This document shows, piece by piece, positions 5,228 to 8,380 of a stretch of 8,380 nucleotides of DNA; positions within the stretch are counted from its first letter, which is position 1; the number at the start of each line of letters is the position of its first letter. The notes under the pieces are model-generated. The model was given only the letters and a program-made list of their open reading frames with translations, was not told where the DNA came from and searched no databases. Origin of the DNA: JBBQSF01 sp038214085 (GTDB lineage: Bacteria; Bacteroidota; Bacteroidia; Bacteroidales; CG2-30-32-10); assembly GCA_038214085.1 (NCBI GenBank), contig JBBQSF010000130.1, positions 1 to 8,380 on the forward strand, written 5' to 3'. Both the position numbers and the translations under genes were made by a program.

Positions 5228-8089
5228 CTAATTTCCCACCCGAAAATCGACGCTGATTTTATTTTGATACAATGGCAAAAGTGACAACACTTTTTTCAAC
5301 ATTGACAATTCAATATCAATCAGATTTTTTGTGTTTAGCAAATTGGATAAGGGTAATTTGTTGTCCGATAAATGAATCTGATTCAGAAAACGAAGTTTCA
5401 TTAAATAATTGTATGCAAAAATAAGCTCATTAGCAGTGCTTTCATTTAAAACCTGAATTTCCTTCAAAGCTTCCAATCTTTCCAGCGTATTGGTATGCCA
5501 AACATTATTCTGTAAAGCATAGGTTCTAGTGAACATAACAATAAGGTTAATTGCATTTTTCAGATCAATACTGTCTGCACTTCTGTCGGTGATAATATTT
5601 CCGGAAGAAATTTGTGGCGACTTAACGTTAAAAGTATTAAACGCTAGGTGATAAAAGAACAACGGGTGATTTGCAATCAGCATACTTATCTTATTCCTCA
5701 ACCGATTTGTAATACTTTCGTCCCCGTATAAATTTCTGAAATCAAAGAAAATAGTTGCATCCATTAAATTTTGTGGTTCCGGAGCAGTAATCCAGTTGGT
5801 AAAATAAGACTCCCAAACACTTATTGGTTTGCACCATTGCTTGTTGTTGGCCATTATTTTGCCCTTACAAAACGAATAACCTATATAATCCAGTAAGAAA
5901 CAAACTTTTTCACCAAGTGTATTAAAATAATTATTTACGGAAACTTCTTTATCGGGAAGAACGTTTTCATAAACAATGGCATTGTCTTGGTCGGTAAGCA
6001 GCGTTTCTTCTTTCCGGCCTTCGCTTCCTAAAAAAATAAAAGAAAATGGTACAGGAGGATCCCCTATTTCTTTAATTGTTAATTCAACAACTCGGTGAAT
6101 TATTGCTTCGGTGAATGAAGATGTCAGGTTCGTAATGTATTTAACAGAAATTCCACTATGTAAAAGTGGCTTAATAAACAGAAGCTGTTTTTTATAACAT
6201 TGCCTGAGTTCTTCATCTGTTTCAGCCCTTTTTACGCTTTCCTGAAGAAAGGAAAGTGAATTTTTCAAGCCAATATAAATGTCATTGATTCTAAGAATAC
6301 CGGTAACAATTCCCGCATTATTTTTCACAACAAGGTGATTTATTTTTTTCTCCTCAAAAACAGTCATCGCATCTGCAACCGAATCAGTATCGCTAATACT
6401 GTAAACCGGCGAACTCATTATTAAATATGCAGGATTTTGAACACTCAAGTTCAGCGCCAGCACTCTTTTTTGAATGTCGTTGCCTGTTACAATTCCGATA
6501 TAATCTTTGTCATTTTTTGTGAGCAGAATACAATCTGAATTTCTTTTTTCAAAAGCCCTAGTCACTTCCTGAATTGCACAATCGGAATCAAGCGTTACCA
6601 GTGGCGAAAGAAACGCTCTGACTGGTTGTTCCATCAAAAAAATACTTGATTTAAGTTCTGCCACAACTGTTGCGGTGTCAGCCCGTTCCTTTTCGCGAAA
6701 TGTAATGTCCTCAATAATTCCATCGCAAATTAAATCCTCTGAAATTTCATTATTGAAAGCCACGAGCGTTACTGAAACTATAGCAATTTCATTTGTTTTC
6801 TTATGAATTTTAAGAATTTTATTTTTGATAAATCCATTTTCAAGAATAAGATTCCGCAGCGTCTTTCGGTCATCAGAATTTGCAAGTAATTCGAGAATAT
6901 ATTTTTGGGAAAGATCCTGAAAATTATCAAATCCTAAAATTTTTATGGCTACTTCGTTGGCAAAAATAAATCTTCCTTTAAAATCAATCCGGGCTCTGAA
7001 AAAGCCAATATCCATAGTGCTTAGCAACTTTTGATAATCCAGCACCGACAAGCTTGAATTTCGGTCGGTAGTAATATCCTTGACAATAATAATGTTAACT
7101 TTTTCGCGAAACAGCACCGCTGTAGATGAGGCAACAAGAACTTCGATAAATCCGCCTTTCTTCTTCTTTAGGTTGATTTCAAACTGACCTTCGGTAACAC
7201 TATTTGCTGAAAATTGCTCTAGAATATCTTTGCTGTTGCTGTCGCTGAGTATTTCAATAAATGAATGATTAATCAATTCACTGTTCTCAAAGCCCGTCAT
7301 TTTACTGATGACATTGTTTAAAAAACTTATTTTCCCTCCAATCAGCATTATTAATCCTTCAGTAGCAGCCTCCACAAGCGTTCTGTACTTTTCCTTCGAT
7401 TCCTGTAACTCGTTTTCTATGGCAACACGCTTGCGCTCAATTTTCAAACTCTGCCAAAAAATAAAAACAAGCAGAAAAGCAATTAATATGGATATCCCAA
7501 CAGAAATCCACACCAGTTTATTTGTAAGTGTTTTTATTTCTTTTTTTACATCTTCGGTATATATTCCTGTACCAATAACCCAACCCCAAGGTTTGAATAT
7601 TTTAACATACGATAATTTGGAAACTATGTGAGTTGAATCTTCTTTCCACTGCCACATGTAATCAACATAACCATGATCTGACTTTTTCACCGTATTCACA
7701 AATTCCACAAACATTTTTTTTCCATGAGGGTCGGTAAAATTTGTAAGATCCTTTCCGTTTAAATCAGATCGGTAAGGATGCATAATCATTTTCGGATACA
7801 AATCGGTGATCCAAAAATAATCCTTGCTTTCGTCGCCATAGCGCAAATATTGTATTCTCGAAACAGCCGTTGTCTGTGCCTCATCTCGAGTTAATAGCCC
7901 ATTTTTTTCATCATTTTCATATTTATTCAGAATGCTCCAGGCCGAATTGGTCAGCTCTTTTATCATTTCTCGCTTTCCATTCATGATACTTTCCTGAAAT
8001 TGAGGAATTATTATCAAAAAAATAGCGAGAATAAACAACAGTATTGTCAATATTGAAGGCAGTATTATTTTAATGTAAACCCTTTTCAT
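5228..8089 (-). CDS. Membrane sensor: Cache - PAS - PAS - CBS pair - DUF294 nucleotidyltransferase-like
   Basis: A 953-residue multidomain signalling protein. TM1 is at about 7-28. A periplasmic single Cache domain spans about 31-189, with DYFWITDLYPKMIMHP (about 90-105) and PWGWVIGTGIY (167-177) characteristic of sCache_2. TM2 is at about 192-212. Two PAS domains follow at about 231-341 and 349-466, then a CBS pair at about 488-611. A DUF294 nucleotidyltransferase-like domain has GSEGR (688-692) and TDQD with Asp700 and Asp702, matching the GlnD-type G-S/G-x-G-R...D-x-D active site. The DUF294 C-terminal helical domain contains FFDFRNLYGD (781-790). There is no histidine kinase, GGDEF, EAL or methyl-accepting region, so the output is presumably nucleotidyl transfer or nucleotide-controlled binding. 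The frame extends to an ATG at 8146, but that lies upstream of the predicted promoter; the ATG at 8087-8089 (MKRVYIKI, ahead of TM1) is preferred. DUF294-CBS proteins commonly accompany VC_2705-type symporters, suggesting a link to the transporter. Its ligand and target are unknown. Confidence 0.9.
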   Translation of the reverse strand: MKRVYIKIILPSILTILLFILAIFLIIIPQFQESIMNGKREMIKELTNSAWSILNKYENDEKNGLLTRDEAQTTAVSRIQYLRYGDESKDYFWITDLYPKMIMHPYRSDLNGKDLTNFTDPHGKKMFVEFVNTVKKSDHGYVDYMWQWKEDSTHIVSKLSYVKIFKPWGWVIGTGIYTEDVKKEIKTLTNKLVWISVGISILIAFLLVFIFWQSLKIERKRVAIENELQESKEKYRTLVEAATEGLIMLIGGKISFLNNVISKMTGFENSELINHSFIEILSDSNSKDILEQFSANSVTEGQFEINLKKKKGGFIEVLVASSTAVLFREKVNIIIVKDITTDRNSSLSVLDYQKLLSTMDIGFFRARIDFKGRFIFANEVAIKILGFDNFQDLSQKYILELLANSDDRKTLRNLILENGFIKNKILKIHKKTNEIAIVSVTLVAFNNEISEDLICDGIIEDITFREKERADTATVVAELKSSIFLMEQPVRAFLSPLVTLDSDCAIQEVTRAFEKRNSDCILLTKNDKDYIGIVTGNDIQKRVLALNLSVQNPAYLIMSSPVYSISDTDSVADAMTVFEEKKINHLVVKNNAGIVTGILRINDIYIGLKNSLSFLQESVKRAETDEELRQCYKKQLLFIKPLLHSGISVKYITNLTSSFTEAIIHRVVELTIKEIGDPPVPFSFIFLGSEGRKEETLLTDQDNAIVYENVLPDKEVSVNNYFNTLGEKVCFLLDYIGYSFCKGKIMANNKQWCKPISVWESYFTNWITAPEPQNLMDATIFFDFRNLYGDESITNRLRNKISMLIANHPLFFYHLAFNTFNVKSPQISSGNIITDRSADSIDLKNAINLIVMFTRTYALQNNVWHTNTLERLEALKEIQVLNESTANELIFAYNYLMKLRFLNQIHLSDNKLPLSNLLNTKNLIDIELSMLKKVLSLLPLYQNKISVDFRVGN

Positions 8090-8106
8090 TTGAATATATT
8101 CTGAAA

Positions 8107-8138
8107 CAAATATAGCTATTTTCTGATGCCGTTCCAAA
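8107..8138 (-). promoter_or_regulatory. Predicted promoter of the Cache-PAS-CBS-DUF294 sensor gene
   Basis: On the minus strand TTTG (8138-8135) and TATATTTG (8114-8107) are separated by exactly 20 bases, a full match to the Bacteroidota sigma factor consensus TTTG-N(19-21)-TAnnTTTG. Transcription would start near 8101, giving a leader of about 12 bases to the ATG at 8089. It would exclude the upstream in-frame ATG at 8146. Confidence 0.65.
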
Positions 8139-8179
8139 ATTATCAAAAACCATAAAATTCTTCATTCCATCTTTTTCAC

Positions 8180-8187
8180 TATTTTTG
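8180..8187 (+). promoter_or_regulatory. Possible -7 promoter box for tilS
   Basis: TATTTTTG matches TAnnTTTG and lies 18 bases ahead of the proposed TTG start of tilS, but no TTTG or TTG is present about 20 bases upstream. Such AT-rich matches occur by chance, so this is weak. Confidence 0.3.
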
Positions 8188-8205
8188 AAAAAATCTTTTC
8201 CAACT

Positions 8206-8380
8206 TTGACAAAACAATTTCAGCTTTTTGCAAAAAAAAACAAACTTTTCACTCCGGGAAGTCAAATTTTGCTTGCTGTTAGCGGCGGAATCGATTCTGT
8301 GTGCATGGCAAATCTTTTCAGTATTGCTGGAATTCCATGTGGAATAGCCCATTGCAATTTTTCCCTTCGTGGAAGCGAAT
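8206..8380 (+). CDS. tilS: tRNA(Ile)-lysidine synthase, N-terminal part (runs off the right edge; TTG start)
   Basis: Fifty-eight codons of TilS, the cytoplasmic ATP-dependent enzyme that attaches lysine to C34 of the CAU-anticodon isoleucine tRNA and so switches it from AUG to AUA decoding. The PP-loop ATP-binding motif SGGIDS (encoded from 8281) sits in LLAVSGGIDSVCMANLF, and HCNFSLRGSE is the next conserved TilS block in its usual Bacteroidota form. No ATG exists between the in-frame stop at 8113-8115 and the PP-loop. TTG at 8206 gives an N-terminus (MTKQFQLFAKKNKLFTPGSQ) of normal length for the family, so it is the best start; TTG at 8185 is the alternative. A run of nine A residues at 8232-8240 lies within the early codons. 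The gene diverges from the sensor gene and is housekeeping, probably unrelated to the transporter. Confidence 0.88.
   Translation, partial: MTKQFQLFAKKNKLFTPGSQILLAVSGGIDSVCMANLFSIAGIPCGIAHCNFSLRGSE

Noticed and set aside
7308..7631. Plus-strand open frame of 107 codons inside the sensor gene.
   Set aside because: It is antisense to TM2, PAS and Cache coding sequence, with no recognizable product.
5228..8089. Reading the large sensor as a hybrid histidine kinase or diguanylate cyclase.
   Set aside because: No H-box, N/G boxes, receiver, GGDEF or EAL sequence is present after the PAS domains. The C-terminal half is CBS pair plus DUF294.
8090..8146. In-frame ATG at 8144-8146 adding 19 residues to the sensor protein.
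   Set aside because: It lies upstream of an excellent TTTG-N20-TATATTTG promoter. The added residues (MIILERHQKIAIFVSEYIQ) have no family character, whereas MKRVYIKI directly ahead of TM1 is a normal start for such sensors.

Overview
The window looks like chromosomal DNA from a member of the Bacteroidota. The AT-rich composition, the promoter boxes of the form TAnnTTTG with a TTTG about 20 bases upstream, the NAQ-type signal peptide end, and the style of the CRP-like regulator and TilS all point that way. No mobile element, RNA gene or CRISPR array was found. Coding density is high and the longest non-coding stretch is about 150 bases.

Layout. On the minus strand, reading right to left from 3517: an unusually long DUF4212-like small subunit (3517-2744), a VC_2705/ActP-type sodium:solute symporter (2718-1042), a strong intrinsic terminator (983-1022), a membrane-anchored TPR protein (972-202), and the exported N-terminus of a probable outer-membrane barrel protein that runs off the left edge (189-1). 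Divergent from the small subunit is a Crp/Fnr-type regulator (3669-4358), followed by a calcineurin-like metallophosphoesterase (4434-5189). Converging on that is a 953-residue membrane sensor of Cache-PAS-PAS-CBS-CBS-DUF294 architecture (8089-5228). Its promoter region is shared with the divergent 5' end of tilS at the right edge.

How the genes may work together. DUF4212 small subunits, VC_2705-type symporters and CBS-DUF294 nucleotidyltransferase-like proteins are known neighbours in acetate/short-chain carboxylate uptake loci of other bacteria. Here the DUF294 module is fused to a two-TM Cache sensor and two PAS domains, and the small subunit carries an extra segment of about 170 residues between its two membrane helices. 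A Crp/Fnr protein sits head-to-head with the transporter. A 33-bp near-perfect palindrome lies in the shared intergenic region, near the -33 box of the regulator gene and about 60 bases upstream of the predicted transporter start. The most interesting reading is a sensed and regulated carboxylate-uptake module with an elaborated small subunit. The substrate, the effector and the regulatory wiring are all inference.

Three genes (small subunit, TPR protein, tilS) appear to begin at TTG. One of these is backed by a strong Shine-Dalgarno sequence, which is uncommon in this phylum.
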